This document shows positions 26,429-36,147 of a stretch of DNA of 64,000 nucleotides, in pieces. Location: NCBI RefSeq assembly GCF_900086655.1, contig NZ_LT575476.1, positions 208,503-272,502 on the forward strand, in the 5' to 3' direction. A program made the translations under genes and the position numbers. Below the pieces are notes generated by a model, which worked only from the letters and a program-made list of their open reading frames with translations, was not told where the DNA came from and searched no databases. Every line of letters begins with the position of its first letter. The first letter of the stretch is position 1. Origin of the DNA: Paenibacillus tuaregi (GTDB taxonomy: Bacteria; Bacillota; Bacilli; Paenibacillales; Paenibacillaceae).

Positions 26429-26773
26429 ATGGGAAATAAAAAGTGGATATTTTTATTGCTGGGACTGGTCGTTATAGGCGCATTTATGACGATTGAGACC
26501 TACTTTCCAGACACAAACTATAAATATATAGTTTATGCGGTTCTGCTAGGTGCAGTGTTGTATATTGCCGCTAGAATAAAAACAAGATCAGACCTAACAA
26601 ACGGAAATATGCATACCTTTATTTTAGTGATGTTTTTATTTACGCTCGGTTACCACCTGCTTTTGATTAATTTGACACATCAAGCGTTTTTCCAGAATGA
26701 CTATCTGATCTTTTTATGTTTGATTTATCTCCTGATGTGGGGCCGGTATTCGTTCGCTAATAAGCGCAGGTAA
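26429..26773 (+). CDS. Small integral membrane protein
   Basis: 114 aa from ATG 26429, eight bases after GGGAGA. Four hydrophobic segments (residues 5-22, 35-50, 65-82, 88-105) and a basic end (NKRR). No family recognised. It stands alone between the HSP90 pair and a strong terminator. Confidence 0.65.
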   Translation: MGNKKWIFLLLGLVVIGAFMTIETYFPDTNYKYIVYAVLLGAVLYIAARIKTRSDLTNGNMHTFILVMFLFTLGYHLLLINLTHQAFFQNDYLIFLCLIYLLMWGRYSFANKRR

Positions 26774-26900
26774 GCTTGGGATAAAAAGAGTATCGTGTTC
26801 ATGGGCTTTTCTACAGCCGTCTAGCAGTATATGCGGCCCATAGCTTGACTTGTATTCATAAGAGATGTGACTCTGCTTAAAGACTAACTCCTTATATCTT

Positions 26901-26944
26901 AAAAGAGAGACCTGGATGCTGATTGAACCCAGGTCTCTTTTTTT
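26901..26944. terminator. Strong bidirectional terminator
   Basis: Arms AAAGAGAGACCTGG and CCAGGTCTCTTTTT enclose a 13-base loop and are followed by a T-run. Confidence 0.85.
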
Positions 26945-27193
26945 GCCGTGAAAGCAGCATGTAACGAAGACTCTGTGGACTTAGCTCCACTTTTTCTCAA
27001 TACATACGGGTTCATAGGGGTAATCCTCCGACAAAAGTTGCATACCAAAATTTGAAATTTCTTACTACTCCTGAACGACTTATTTCCAAAAGTTAAGTTC
27101 ATAGTTGGATAGATATTATTCCAAAATTATCTAATAATTGGTGTATATGAATATCTTTATATTTCATATCCAACTATACGCTTGAGAGGAGTA

Positions 27194-29005
27194 ATGTCTT
27201 TGTTACGGTCAATTCCACGCAAGGTTACGAGTCTGCTAGCGAGTGCCGTCATTGCATTCAGTGTAGGGGCAGGTCTGGGAAATCCTGCAGCAGCTGCCGG
27301 TTCAGAGGTCCAGCCGGTAATTGAATGGACCCAAGAGTTCGGGGATAATTCAATGGGGAAGTCGGTAAGCCCTACTTCGGATGGTGGGTATATTACAGCA
27401 GGTGAAATCACTGAGTTAGATGAATCAGGCTATTATCCGACATGGGTTAGCAAGGCATACATCGTTAAAACCAATGCCTTAGGTCAGGTCGAATGGGAAC
27501 AAAAGGCTGTTTACGGGGACAGTGAGACCAACAGCGCCAGCAAAGCTGTTCAGACCAGAGATGGTGGTTATATTGTGATCGGGTCAACAGACATAGCCCG
27601 GATGTCCAGTGTTTTTCTAATTAAGTTAAGTCCACAAGGTAAGGTGGAATGGAAAGTAGCTTACGAAGGCGGCCAGCATCAATATGGAAATGCCGTTGTC
27701 GAAGCTTCAGATGGAGGCTTTCTGGCGACTGGCTATGCCAGTGGATGGGCCGGGGCTTCAGGAGCTGATGCCTATATCTTGAAGACCGATGCCCAAGGGC
27801 ATAAGACTTGGCTTAAGACATACCATTTTGATGAAAGTCAGTCCTTGAGTGATATTATCCCTGCTGAGGATGGCGGGTATGTTGCGGTAGGGAGCGTTAA
27901 TGTCGATCCTTATTTCTCCGGGCCAGGAGATTATTCGGTTGCGCTTAAGATCAACGATCAGGGAGAAAAGGTCTGGACTAAGTATTACAAAAATGGAGAC
28001 CAGAGCAGAGCGACCTCGGTGATTGCTTCTGGAGATCATGGTTATATTATTGCCGAGAGGTTAAACGATGTGGCGCAGAATCAGACCCGGCTTATCAAGA
28101 CCGATTTAAAGGGTGAAGTCATCTGGGGGAAAACTTACGATTTCGCGCCTAACGAATCCTTGAATCAGGTGGTCTCTACTGGTCAGGGGTATGCCTTGAT
28201 CGGAGGAACTTATGAGGGGGCCGGAAGTGCACGGCAGCTCAAACATGAGGTGCAGCTAGTGGATGGGAACGGTGAGGCAGGAAGTAAATTCATATTTGGG
28301 TCTGATCTTAACGGTGTGGGTCAAGGGACTTATACCCCAGACGGGGGCTTCGTTATAACGGGAACACTTGGAGATGCGGAGAAATCCAAAACACAGCTTA
28401 TCAAGATCAAAGCTAAGAAGAACAATAATTTAACCGGATTAGCTTTTGAGAGAAGTGAAGAGCAGGTTAAAGCCGGAGAGACAGCAGCCGTAAAGGTTAT
28501 TGGCCAGTATGCCGATGGAAGCACCTCAGAGCTGACAAATGGTGTAGTTTACTCCAGTCAGGACCCTTCTATTGCTACCGTGAATGCGGAAGGGAAAATT
28601 ACAGGAGTTAAAGCCGGAGCTACGAGCATCACAGCTGCCTATGAGGGGCATGAAGCCATTCTTGCCCTGACAGTGACCGCTGCTGGGGGCCCGGTTATAG
28701 GGACAGGGGAATTTTATCTGGAATCAGACGAGTATTCCCTCTCTGCAGGTACTATGATTGATACCGCAGCCTACTTCAAAGACGCGGAAGGCAAGGTTCA
28801 TAATGTAACCCAAGATTGTGAATTCAAGAGTGAGAATCCAGAGATTGCGGAGTTCGATGCGGAAGGCAACATTATTGGACACCGGGCAGGTACTACCCGG
28901 ATTACGGCCACCTACAATGGGAAGAGCTATACCGCAACAGTACAGGTCGTTCGCGCTTTTGTTCCAGCGCAGGATCATCCGGCCAATGAGCAGCTGATCG
29001 ACTAA
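27194..29005 (+). CDS. Secreted beta-propeller protein with two Big2 domains
   Basis: 603 aa from ATG 27194 (GAGAGGAG upstream). A signal peptide (RSIPRKVTSLLASAV onward, likely cleaved after AAA near residue 35) directs export. Residues 40-400 hold repeated blades with the pattern DGGYI or DGGFL plus K-D/N-x-GxxxW, at least seven times. Then come two bacterial immunoglobulin-like group 2 domains (about 410-495 and 508-595), each with SxDPSIA or SENPEIA, then G.ITGVKAGATSITA and HRAGTTRITATYNG. It is a cell-surface or secreted binding protein. The sigma factor gene follows after a terminator, so it is not in that operon. Confidence 0.82.
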   Translation: MSLLRSIPRKVTSLLASAVIAFSVGAGLGNPAAAAGSEVQPVIEWTQEFGDNSMGKSVSPTSDGGYITAGEITELDESGYYPTWVSKAYIVKTNALGQVEWEQKAVYGDSETNSASKAVQTRDGGYIVIGSTDIARMSSVFLIKLSPQGKVEWKVAYEGGQHQYGNAVVEASDGGFLATGYASGWAGASGADAYILKTDAQGHKTWLKTYHFDESQSLSDIIPAEDGGYVAVGSVNVDPYFSGPGDYSVALKINDQGEKVWTKYYKNGDQSRATSVIASGDHGYIIAERLNDVAQNQTRLIKTDLKGEVIWGKTYDFAPNESLNQVVSTGQGYALIGGTYEGAGSARQLKHEVQLVDGNGEAGSKFIFGSDLNGVGQGTYTPDGGFVITGTLGDAEKSKTQLIKIKAKKNNNLTGLAFERSEEQVKAGETAAVKVIGQYADGSTSELTNGVVYSSQDPSIATVNAEGKITGVKAGATSITAAYEGHEAILALTVTAAGGPVIGTGEFYLESDEYSLSAGTMIDTAAYFKDAEGKVHNVTQDCEFKSENPEIAEFDAEGNIIGHRAGTTRITATYNGKSYTATVQVVRAFVPAQDHPANEQLID

Positions 29006-29053
29006 TGTATAACCTTCGTATACCTCTATCTAGGTTATTATAGCTTTACTAGG

Positions 29054-29082
29054 AAGACTACCCTCCCGGGGTAGTCTTTTTT
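29054..29082 (+). terminator. Rho-independent terminator
   Basis: GACTACCC and GGGGTAGTC arms followed by TTTTTT, 50 bases after the propeller/Big2 gene. Confidence 0.85.
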
Positions 29083-29231
29083 AATGAAGTTTTATTTTCT
29101 CCAACTGTCACATTAGGACTAGGCTCGTACGTAGTAAAGGATATAAAGGGTTCAACGGGCGCCTAATGAAACCTGATACTTCTGATTTTGTCTATCATTT
29201 AAAGGGAACTATCCAGGAAAGGAGTGGGGAA

Positions 29232-29822
29232 ATGGATGAGATTGACCTACACCAAATTATCACGGACATCCTCAACGGGGATACTTCTCAGTTTGAAAAG
29301 CTCATGCATCGATACCAGAGACAGATCTTTCTGTACTGTTACCATATGCTAGGACATTATGCAGAAGCTGAGGATAGTACACAGGAAGTCTTTATTAAGG
29401 CATTCAGGCACTTAAGTAAATATAAGCTTGAAAAGCCTTTTGAAGCCTGGTTGTATACCATAGCCTCTAACAACTGCGTTGACATCATTCGCAAGCGAAG
29501 GCTTGTTAAGTATCTTCCATTCCTGTATCGAAGGGATGAACATAACCAACATGTGGATCAAGTCATAGAGGATAACTATTACAACGAGCATGTTCTGCGG
29601 GTAATGTCCAAGCTAACACCTGAGGAACGTAGCTTGCTGATCCTGCGCTGCGTGGAAGATAAGAGCTATCAAGAGATTGGTGAAATTATGCGGCAAAATA
29701 GCACCAGTCTTCGCAAAAAGTTCGAACGCACGGCTGCTAAATTTAGAAAGTATCATGCTCAAACTACAGGAGGGCTGTCGAATGGATCACGACAACAATC
29801 AAGATCTCAAAACCATATTTAA
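29232..29822 (+). CDS. ECF-type RNA polymerase sigma factor
   Basis: 196 aa from ATG 29232, after GGAAAGGAGTGGGG. Region 2 is FEKLMHRYQRQIFLYCYHML with AEDSTQEVFIKAFRHLSKY and AWLYTIASNNCVDIIRKRR. Region 4 is LTPEERSLLILRCVEDKSYQEIGEIM, a helix-turn-helix that reads the -35 element. Its last 41 bases overlap the start of the next gene, the membrane-anchored partner, which fits co-regulated sigma/anti-sigma expression. The stimulus is unknown. Confidence 0.9.
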   Translation: MDEIDLHQIITDILNGDTSQFEKLMHRYQRQIFLYCYHMLGHYAEAEDSTQEVFIKAFRHLSKYKLEKPFEAWLYTIASNNCVDIIRKRRLVKYLPFLYRRDEHNQHVDQVIEDNYYNEHVLRVMSKLTPEERSLLILRCVEDKSYQEIGEIMRQNSTSLRKKFERTAAKFRKYHAQTTGGLSNGSRQQSRSQNHI

Positions 29823-30711
29823 TCATATCAACGTTCCTGGGATAGATGTGACTAAATCTGTGATGAATCAATTGGAGGAAGACAAGATGAATAACCGTGG
29901 TAAATTTTTTGCTAAATATAAAATAAGTACTCTTGTAATTATAGGATCGCTGCTGGTAGCTTCATCGGCCTTTGCGGCTGCCCATCTGAGCACACTGACT
30001 AACAGCAAAGGTGATGTTGTCTATGAAGAGAAGAAATTTGAGAAATCGGCGATTCCCAATAATACGAAGGGAAAGCAAGTGCGCAGCTTGAAAGCAAACC
30101 GTTTAGGACAAGACTTGTTGAAGCCGGGCCAAGCAGCGGCAATTTATATGGCAGGAGATAATTCCGAAGGAGAACTGCATGTGGTCAGGGGTTCAAGGCT
30201 TGAGTTTTCAGATTCAGCTTCGCTTCGTAATGAGTTGAAGGGATCTGGCGCACGTACTTTTGATAAGCTTCAGGATAAATACGATTTTGTTGGAAGTTCT
30301 TTGAGTTATTATCCTAATCAGCTTTCGGATCAAGAAGAAGCTGCGTTAACAGATCAATTGGAGCAGGAAGCCCGGAACTCGAAGCAGCAATATGCTATGA
30401 AAATGCTTGATGTATCCAAAGAGAATTGGAGTATGATTGCCAGGTATAAAGGGGAAGGACAGACTATACTTGTTCAGCCAATAAGAACGAACAACATGTT
30501 AAGAATACATCTTGCTGAGGAGCCAACAGCCAAGACAATTACGGTAGACGGTGTCGAAATGCTGTATTCTGAATACGAAAGTGGCAGTAAGGGAGTTCGG
30601 TTTATTTACAATATTCCTAATAGTGATTTCCACATTAATTATTATATTGAGGCCACTAAGGGAGTTACCAAGGATGAATTACTTGCGATGGCCAAAGCTT
30701 ATCTACAATAA
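29782..30711 (+). CDS. Single-pass membrane protein, probable anti-sigma factor
   Basis: 309 aa. ATG 29782 lies seven bases after AGGAGGG and within the sigma gene (41-base overlap). Residues 1-50 are charged and cytoplasmic, residues 52-75 are a membrane helix (STLVIIGSLLVASSAFAAA), and about 230 residues lie outside. No zinc-binding anti-sigma motif (HxxxCxxC) is present. The overlap with an ECF sigma gene and the one-helix topology suggest it holds the sigma factor inactive and senses something outside. The outer domain was not recognised. Confidence 0.7.
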   Translation: MDHDNNQDLKTIFNHINVPGIDVTKSVMNQLEEDKMNNRGKFFAKYKISTLVIIGSLLVASSAFAAAHLSTLTNSKGDVVYEEKKFEKSAIPNNTKGKQVRSLKANRLGQDLLKPGQAAAIYMAGDNSEGELHVVRGSRLEFSDSASLRNELKGSGARTFDKLQDKYDFVGSSLSYYPNQLSDQEEAALTDQLEQEARNSKQQYAMKMLDVSKENWSMIARYKGEGQTILVQPIRTNNMLRIHLAEEPTAKTITVDGVEMLYSEYESGSKGVRFIYNIPNSDFHINYYIEATKGVTKDELLAMAKAYLQ

Positions 30712-30811
30712 GCATGGGATTAGGATGAGGCAGAAGTGTCTTTAGTTGGGGAAAAACAAAGCTGCGGAAACGTAGTTACCGCAGTGAGAGATTTGCATCA
30801 TATCAGGGCAA

Positions 30812-30840
30812 TGCACCGATCCACGCGGGTCGGTGCTTTT
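30812..30840 (+). terminator. Rho-independent terminator
   Basis: GCACCGATCC and GGGTCGGTGC arms around ACGC, followed by TTTT. Confidence 0.75.
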
Positions 30841-31041
30841 GCACATATGAGAGCATATTCTAGGATCAACAATAAAGGTTGGAATATTAGGGTTAATAAG
30901 TTTGATGGTTCAACTAAGCTTCTTTCGAGGACAGCTCTTTGAAACAGCCTTTTGAATAAGGGTTTGTTGCTGATAGGTTTTAGCCTTTTTACTCGTATTA
31001 CTTTATAGATACCGGGAACAAAGTAGGGAAGGAGGCTTTTC

Positions 31042-31581
31042 TTGAATACAAATTCCGAAGATGACATTCTGCAGCAAATCAGAAACCGCGATGAGAAAGC
31101 AATCGCTTCTATTATTCAATCCTATGGAGGGTTGCTCTCAGCCATTATCAGGCGTTATGTCCACTTCAACCAGCAGGAGTACGAAGAATGCCTGGATGAT
31201 GTGCTGCTGGCAGCCTGGCAGAATATCAACTCATTTGACCCTGAGAAGAATACGCTCAAGCAGTGGATTGCGGCAATTGCCAAATACCGTGCCATCGACT
31301 ATCAACGCAAAATGGTCAGAAACCAGCAGCAATTTACCCATACAGAAATAACGGATGATTTATATAAGGCGGAACCGATGTCACTGTATCAAGATGTTGA
31401 CGAGGTATTGGATCACTTATCCCCAGTGGAACGGGCAGTTTTCGTAAAGTACTATTTGGAAGGCGTACCCTCTCGCGAAATGGCCGAAGAGATGAAGGTT
31501 AAAGAGACCAGGATTCACAACAAGCTTTCTCGCGGACGTAAGAAGCTGAGACAGCTGTTCATTTCAAATAAGGAGGTGTAG
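31042..31581 (+). CDS. ECF-type RNA polymerase sigma factor
   Basis: 179 aa from TTG 31042 after AAGGAGGC. Region 2 shows AIASIIQSYGGLLSAIIRRY, EYEECLDDVLLAAWQNI and LKQWIAAIAKYRAIDYQRK. Region 4 is LSPVERAVFVKYYLEGVPSREMAEE plus a basic recognition helix (NKLSRGRKKLRQ). It is three bases from the DUF4179 gene, a known genetic partner type for ECF factors in Firmicutes. It is the second sigma/anti-sigma unit within 2.5 kb. Confidence 0.9.
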   Translation: MNTNSEDDILQQIRNRDEKAIASIIQSYGGLLSAIIRRYVHFNQQEYEECLDDVLLAAWQNINSFDPEKNTLKQWIAAIAKYRAIDYQRKMVRNQQQFTHTEITDDLYKAEPMSLYQDVDEVLDHLSPVERAVFVKYYLEGVPSREMAEEMKVKETRIHNKLSRGRKKLRQLFISNKEV

Positions 31582-31584
31582 TAG

Positions 31585-32577
31585 ATGTCCCTTTATGAAG
31601 ATTTAAACGAAGTGCGAATGGATGTATCGACATATGAGGAAGAGAGGCTAACGGACGTAGAGCGGAAAAGATGGGAGAAACGCGTGCTCCGTAAGCTCCC
31701 TAAACGTAAACCGCGGTCGATGATAAAGTGGGCCGGACTGGTAAGTGCTGTTATCTTAGCAGTAAGTCTAATTATCCCGTTAGGCGGCACGGCCCTTGCC
31801 AAAATGCCGCTGATCTCCCGGCTAATTGAAAGTATTATCAATATCGATAATCCGCCAGATTTATCGAATTATAAGACAGCCGTTGGTGAGACTGCCGAGA
31901 ACAAATATGGCAAGTTGACCTTGAATGAAGTGTTGGTTGATACAGACCGTCTGTTGATCAGTGCTACATTGGAGCCTACAGGGAAGGCGAACATGAACGA
32001 GGTGCTTTACCTGACTCCCAATATTTTCGTTAATGGAGAGGAGATCCTGCATCCCTTTTTTAACCAGGGGTTTGGAGAGAAGGGCAATGGAGTCTACACG
32101 ATATCGGGAGATATCCCTCTAAACTCTTTGCCTGATTTCCCCAAGGATGACCGGCTTCAAATTAAGGTTTCTTATGATTTCCGAGCGAAAGACATGAAAG
32201 ATTTAATAGATAAGCCATGGGTGTTTGATGTCAGTGTTTCCATGGGGCAGATCAAGAGGGATACGGTTATCTATACCATGAATAAGTCCATGCCTATCAA
32301 AGGTGGAGGAGGTACAGTCATAATAAACAAAGTCGTGAGTTCACCGGTCACGACAACGCTTTATTACGATGTGAGCAAAGCGACACTCGGATCATTTTGG
32401 ATCAGACTGGTATCAAAAAATGGAAAAGTCGAGGAGGATAAATTCTATGAATCGAAACTTACCGGAGAGCGCTCCTACCATCGGTATAAACCCTTGGATT
32501 TCAAGAAAGAGGCATATTGGATCGTTGCTGAGGATAAGAATGGAAAAGAAATCAGCCCGCGCATTCCCGTTGAGTAA
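31585..32577 (+). CDS. DUF4179 domain membrane protein, probable anti-sigma factor
   Basis: 330 aa. ATG 31585 follows AAGGAGGTG. The cytoplasmic N-terminus (1-45) is charged, a single membrane helix follows (WAGLVSAVILAVSLIIPLGG), and the outer part is beta-rich (YGKLTLNEVLVDTDRLLISATLE, typical of DUF4179). It is co-transcribed with the preceding ECF sigma gene. By genetic context it should restrain the sigma factor until an envelope signal is sensed. Confidence 0.8.
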   Translation: MSLYEDLNEVRMDVSTYEEERLTDVERKRWEKRVLRKLPKRKPRSMIKWAGLVSAVILAVSLIIPLGGTALAKMPLISRLIESIINIDNPPDLSNYKTAVGETAENKYGKLTLNEVLVDTDRLLISATLEPTGKANMNEVLYLTPNIFVNGEEILHPFFNQGFGEKGNGVYTISGDIPLNSLPDFPKDDRLQIKVSYDFRAKDMKDLIDKPWVFDVSVSMGQIKRDTVIYTMNKSMPIKGGGGTVIINKVVSSPVTTTLYYDVSKATLGSFWIRLVSKNGKVEEDKFYESKLTGERSYHRYKPLDFKKEAYWIVAEDKNGKEISPRIPVE

Positions 32578-32594
32578 TTGAGAATTAATTAAAA

Positions 32595-32624
32595 TGACCC
32601 GCTCTTGAAGCGGGTTTCTCTTTT
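32595..32624 (+). terminator. Rho-independent terminator
   Basis: ACCCGCT and AGCGGGT arms followed by TTTCTCTTTT, just after the DUF4179 gene. Confidence 0.8.
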
Positions 32625-32731
32625 GGATGGTCAAAATCAGACAGGTTGGACGAACCTTGTCACGAATTTACCATCTTTTTCTACACCAGGTTTGCTATAA
32701 TATAGTCACACAACTGCAAGGAGGAGATTAT

Positions 32732-35518
32732 TTGAGCTCACATCAAATTGGAGTTCCATTAGAAGGATTTGCGGATTTCAGCAGGAAGGTTGCAGCCGAA
32801 GGCGCAGTGCTTCTGAAAAATGATGGACGGGTTCTTCCGATCCGGAAGAACGAAAGCGTTTCAGTTTTTGGCAGGGTCCAGGTGAATTATTACCGCTCTG
32901 GTACAGGGTCCGGTGGTAGTGTTAATGTACCTTATACCACGAATCTGCTGGACGGGCTTCGCAGCAAACCAGGCATTCAGGTCAATGAAGAGCTGGCTGC
33001 TGTGTATGAGCAGTGGATTGAGCAGAACCCGTTCGACAACGGTGGTGGCGGCTGGGCGGCTGAGCCATGGCATCAGAAGGAAATGCCTCTGACGGATGAG
33101 CTGGTTGCGGCAGCAAGAAAGAAATCGTCCAAAGCGATTGTGGTGATCGGCCGCACAGCGGGTGAGGACCAGGATAACGCGGATGAGCCGGGAAGCTACC
33201 AGTTAACGGAAGACGAGAAGGCGATGCTTCGGCAGGTGGCGGCACATTTTGAACAGACAGCCGTAGTGCTGAATGTCTCGAATATCATCGACATGAGCTG
33301 GCTGCTGGATGAATCCTACGTCCACCCGATTGCAGGTGTGATTTACGCTTGGCATGGGGGTATGGAAGGTGGCAATGCGATTGCCGATGTGCTTGCTGGC
33401 GATGTGAATCCTAGCGGTAAGCTGACGGATACGATTGCTTACTCCATCGACGATTACCCGTCAACCCGGAACTATGGGAATGAGCTGCAGAACCTGTATC
33501 AGGAAGATATTTATGTGGGGTACCGGTATTTTGAGACGTTCTGTCCGGATAAAGTCCACTTTGAGTTTGGTTATGGTCTGTCCTATACGGAGTTTAAGAT
33601 AGAGCCGGAAGAAGCCAAGCTGGTCACTAAGGATGGAGAAGCCCACCTGGAAATTGGTGTGACTGTGACCAATGTGGGGGATACATTTGCAGGCAAAGAA
33701 GTGGTTCAGGTCTACTATGAGGCCCCGCAGGGCAAGCTGGGTCAACCGGCCAGAGCTCTAATTTCTTTCGAAAAATCGAAACCGGTTGCGATAGGGAATT
33801 CCGAGCGTCTTATCCTCAGTTTCCCTGTTGATTCCATGGCCTCTTATGATGATGGTGGGGTCACTGGACATCCATCTGCTTATGTGCTGGAGGCCGGCAC
33901 GTACAACATTTATGTAGGGAATAGCGTGAAGAATGCTGTACAAATTCGCGTGGACGGCAAGAGCGGATACGTGGTGGATGAGCTTAAGGTTGTGGAGCAG
34001 CTGCAGGAGGCGTTGGCTCCGACGGAGAGCTACACACGGATGAAGCCGGGTGCCCGTAAGCAGGATGGTTCCTATGAGATGACTTATGAGGAAGTGCCAA
34101 CACAGAAGGTGTCCATGGCCGAGCGGATTGAGAAGAACCTTCCAAAGGCGCTGGAACAAACCGGGAACCAAGGACATACCTTAAGAGATGTACTGGAGCA
34201 AAAGATCAGCATGGAGACCTTCATCGCCCAACTCAGCGACGAGGATTTGGCGGCAATTGTCAGAGGGGAAGGCATGAGCAGCCCGCTCGTCACTCCGGGG
34301 ACGGCGTCTGCATTCGGCGGGGTCAGTGACAGCCTGCTCAGCTACGGTATTCCGGTGGGCTGTACGGCGGATGGTCCGTCCGGTATCCGGATGGACAGCG
34401 GGGACCAGGCGACTCAGGTGGCGATTGGCACACTGCTGGCCGCAACGTGGAATGCTGAACTGGTTGAGGAGCTGTATGTGATGGAAGGCCAGGAGCTGCT
34501 CCGCAACCAGATTGATACACTGCTGGGACCGGGGATGAATATCCGCCGCAGTCCGCTGAACGGCCGCAACTTTGAGTACTTCTCGGAGGACCCGCTGGTA
34601 ACTGGAGTGTTCGCCACGGCGTGCACACGCGGAATTATGCGGGGTGGATCGAATGCGACACTGAAGCATTTTGCCTGCAACAATCAGGAGAAGTACCGCA
34701 GCAAGGTGGACGCGGTGGTGTCAGAACGCGCTCTGCGTGAGATCTATCTCAAGGGTTATGAGATCGCGGTGAAGCAGGGCGGGGCCAATTCCATCATGAC
34801 CTCATATAATCCGGTCAACGGGCATTGGGCTGCCTCCAACTATGATTTGAACACCACAATCCTTCGTGGGGAGTGGGGCTTCAAGGGCATTGTTATGACC
34901 GACTGGTGGGCCATTATGAACGATGTTGTTCATGGCGGACCAGCCGACCGCAAGTACACGAACTGGATGGTCCGTGCCCAGAACGATCTGTATATGGTTG
35001 TCAGCAACTATGGGGCCGAGACCAATGTCTGGGGCGACAACACAATAGAGTCCCTGGCGAATGGCACTTTAACACGTGGCGAGCTGCAGCGCAGCGCGAT
35101 GAACATCTGTGAGTTCCTGATGCATGCGCCGGTGTTCTCCCGCGATCAAGTGCTGGAAGGGAACATTCCTTCCATCGCGGCGAATTCCGATCTAACGCCT
35201 GGGCAGTCCCAATCGCTGACCGAAAGCGCACAGATTAAGCTTGCCGCAGACGGGCCGGCTTACATGAAGGTGGAGCAGCCGGGGATATACCGGATTTTTG
35301 CCCATGTCATGTCCCCGGATACAGAGCTTGCCCAGAGTGCATGCAATGTCACCCTGAACGGACAGCTGGTAACAACGGTTCAGACCAATGGAACCGAAGG
35401 CAAATGGGTTACGATGAAGCTCATTAAAGTGGAGTTGGAAGCAGGCCTGTATGAGCTGAAGCTGATCCTTACCAAACCGGGCATCCAGGTGGATTGGATA
35501 GAGTTCAAGCAGGTTTAA
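32732..35518 (+). CDS. Glycoside hydrolase family 3 beta-glucosidase, inverted domain order
   Basis: 928 aa from TTG 32732 (AAGGAGGAG upstream); a TATAAT -10 lies at 32696-32701. Residues 1-300 are the GH3 C-terminal alpha/beta sandwich (AAEGAVLLKNDGRVLPI, GVIYAWHGGMEGGNAIADVL, FGYGLSYTEF). A fibronectin III-like domain follows (about 310-430). The GH3 N-terminal TIM barrel comes last (LGPGMNIRRSPLNGRNFEYF, LKHFACNNQE, GIVMTDWW). Asp724 of MTDWW is the expected nucleophile. A C-terminal beta domain of about 110 residues may bind carbohydrate. Most GH3 enzymes have the reverse order; inverted forms are known from rumen bacteria. No signal peptide, so it acts in the cytoplasm on imported oligosaccharides. 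Confidence 0.88.
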   Translation: MSSHQIGVPLEGFADFSRKVAAEGAVLLKNDGRVLPIRKNESVSVFGRVQVNYYRSGTGSGGSVNVPYTTNLLDGLRSKPGIQVNEELAAVYEQWIEQNPFDNGGGGWAAEPWHQKEMPLTDELVAAARKKSSKAIVVIGRTAGEDQDNADEPGSYQLTEDEKAMLRQVAAHFEQTAVVLNVSNIIDMSWLLDESYVHPIAGVIYAWHGGMEGGNAIADVLAGDVNPSGKLTDTIAYSIDDYPSTRNYGNELQNLYQEDIYVGYRYFETFCPDKVHFEFGYGLSYTEFKIEPEEAKLVTKDGEAHLEIGVTVTNVGDTFAGKEVVQVYYEAPQGKLGQPARALISFEKSKPVAIGNSERLILSFPVDSMASYDDGGVTGHPSAYVLEAGTYNIYVGNSVKNAVQIRVDGKSGYVVDELKVVEQLQEALAPTESYTRMKPGARKQDGSYEMTYEEVPTQKVSMAERIEKNLPKALEQTGNQGHTLRDVLEQKISMETFIAQLSDEDLAAIVRGEGMSSPLVTPGTASAFGGVSDSLLSYGIPVGCTADGPSGIRMDSGDQATQVAIGTLLAATWNAELVEELYVMEGQELLRNQIDTLLGPGMNIRRSPLNGRNFEYFSEDPLVTGVFATACTRGIMRGGSNATLKHFACNNQEKYRSKVDAVVSERALREIYLKGYEIAVKQGGANSIMTSYNPVNGHWAASNYDLNTTILRGEWGFKGIVMTDWWAIMNDVVHGGPADRKYTNWMVRAQNDLYMVVSNYGAETNVWGDNTIESLANGTLTRGELQRSAMNICEFLMHAPVFSRDQVLEGNIPSIAANSDLTPGQSQSLTESAQIKLAADGPAYMKVEQPGIYRIFAHVMSPDTELAQSACNVTLNGQLVTTVQTNGTEGKWVTMKLIKVELEAGLYELKLILTKPGIQVDWIEFKQV

Positions 35519-35607
35519 AGGCAGCTGGATACAACTAGCATTGTGGTGACTGTTGGCTCGGGAGAGGGTATAGTGGGAAAGGGAAGACCTTCCCTCAATA
35601 ACGTGTA

Positions 35608-35910
35608 TTGAAGGTGCTAAAAGTGATTTATCTCTGGTTATCAGGCCTTAATCCGCTTATACCAACTTTTATCGTATGCCCGTTAATTGCCATCGTAATT
35701 GGACTGTTGCTAGCCCGAATTGGCGGGAAGATTTACGCAGGCTTAGGGATAGCTTTATTACTTCCGCTTTTATTTATTGCCAGCGACCTAACCACGCTTA
35801 AAGCCAATCTGGATGCGTGGGCCCTTTATGGTATTGTCTATGCCGTCCTAACCTATGTGGTTTACAAACTTACCGTTTCCATAGCTGGAAAAGTTAAATC
35901 TGTACGATAA
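35608..35910 (+). CDS. Small integral membrane protein
   Basis: 100 aa with three hydrophobic segments (residues 15-35, 42-62, 72-92). The TTG start at 35608 has no strong ribosome binding site; GTG 35623 after GAAGGTG is an alternative. No family recognised. A perfect terminator follows directly. Confidence 0.55.
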   Translation: MKVLKVIYLWLSGLNPLIPTFIVCPLIAIVIGLLLARIGGKIYAGLGIALLLPLLFIASDLTTLKANLDAWALYGIVYAVLTYVVYKLTVSIAGKVKSVR

Positions 35911-35915
35911 AAACT

Positions 35916-35979
35916 AGGCGTAAGGAGGAAGCAGCCATGCAGCTGTTAAGTTCTCCTTACGCCTGTTTATTTTTTTTGG
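35916..35979 (+). terminator. Strong terminator
   Basis: AGGCGTAAGGAG and CTCCTTACGCCT arms (12 bases) with a long loop and a T-run after them. Confidence 0.8.
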
Positions 35980-36147
35980 ATCATGTTTTTACCTTCTCAA
36001 CGCCCAGCAGCCCATAGCTAACTTATGCAGCTACCCGGATCAAGCCTTTCTTCCATCACATTCTTTAGGAATAGTATTCTCACAGCTTAAGCCCCCCAAG
36101 TCTATCCTGGGATTTCGGGCTTCTTTGGTGTTCGTGTGGTGTCTAGT
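35980..36147. other. Non-coding stretch between terminator and small candidate gene
   Basis: No ORF with a ribosome binding site on either strand. Together with 35911-35979 and 36325-36467 it makes over 500 bases without a certain gene. Confidence 0.5.

Noticed and set aside
26899..27102. 67-aa minus-strand frame over the terminator at 26.9 kb
   Set aside because: It overlaps a strong terminator and has no family resemblance.
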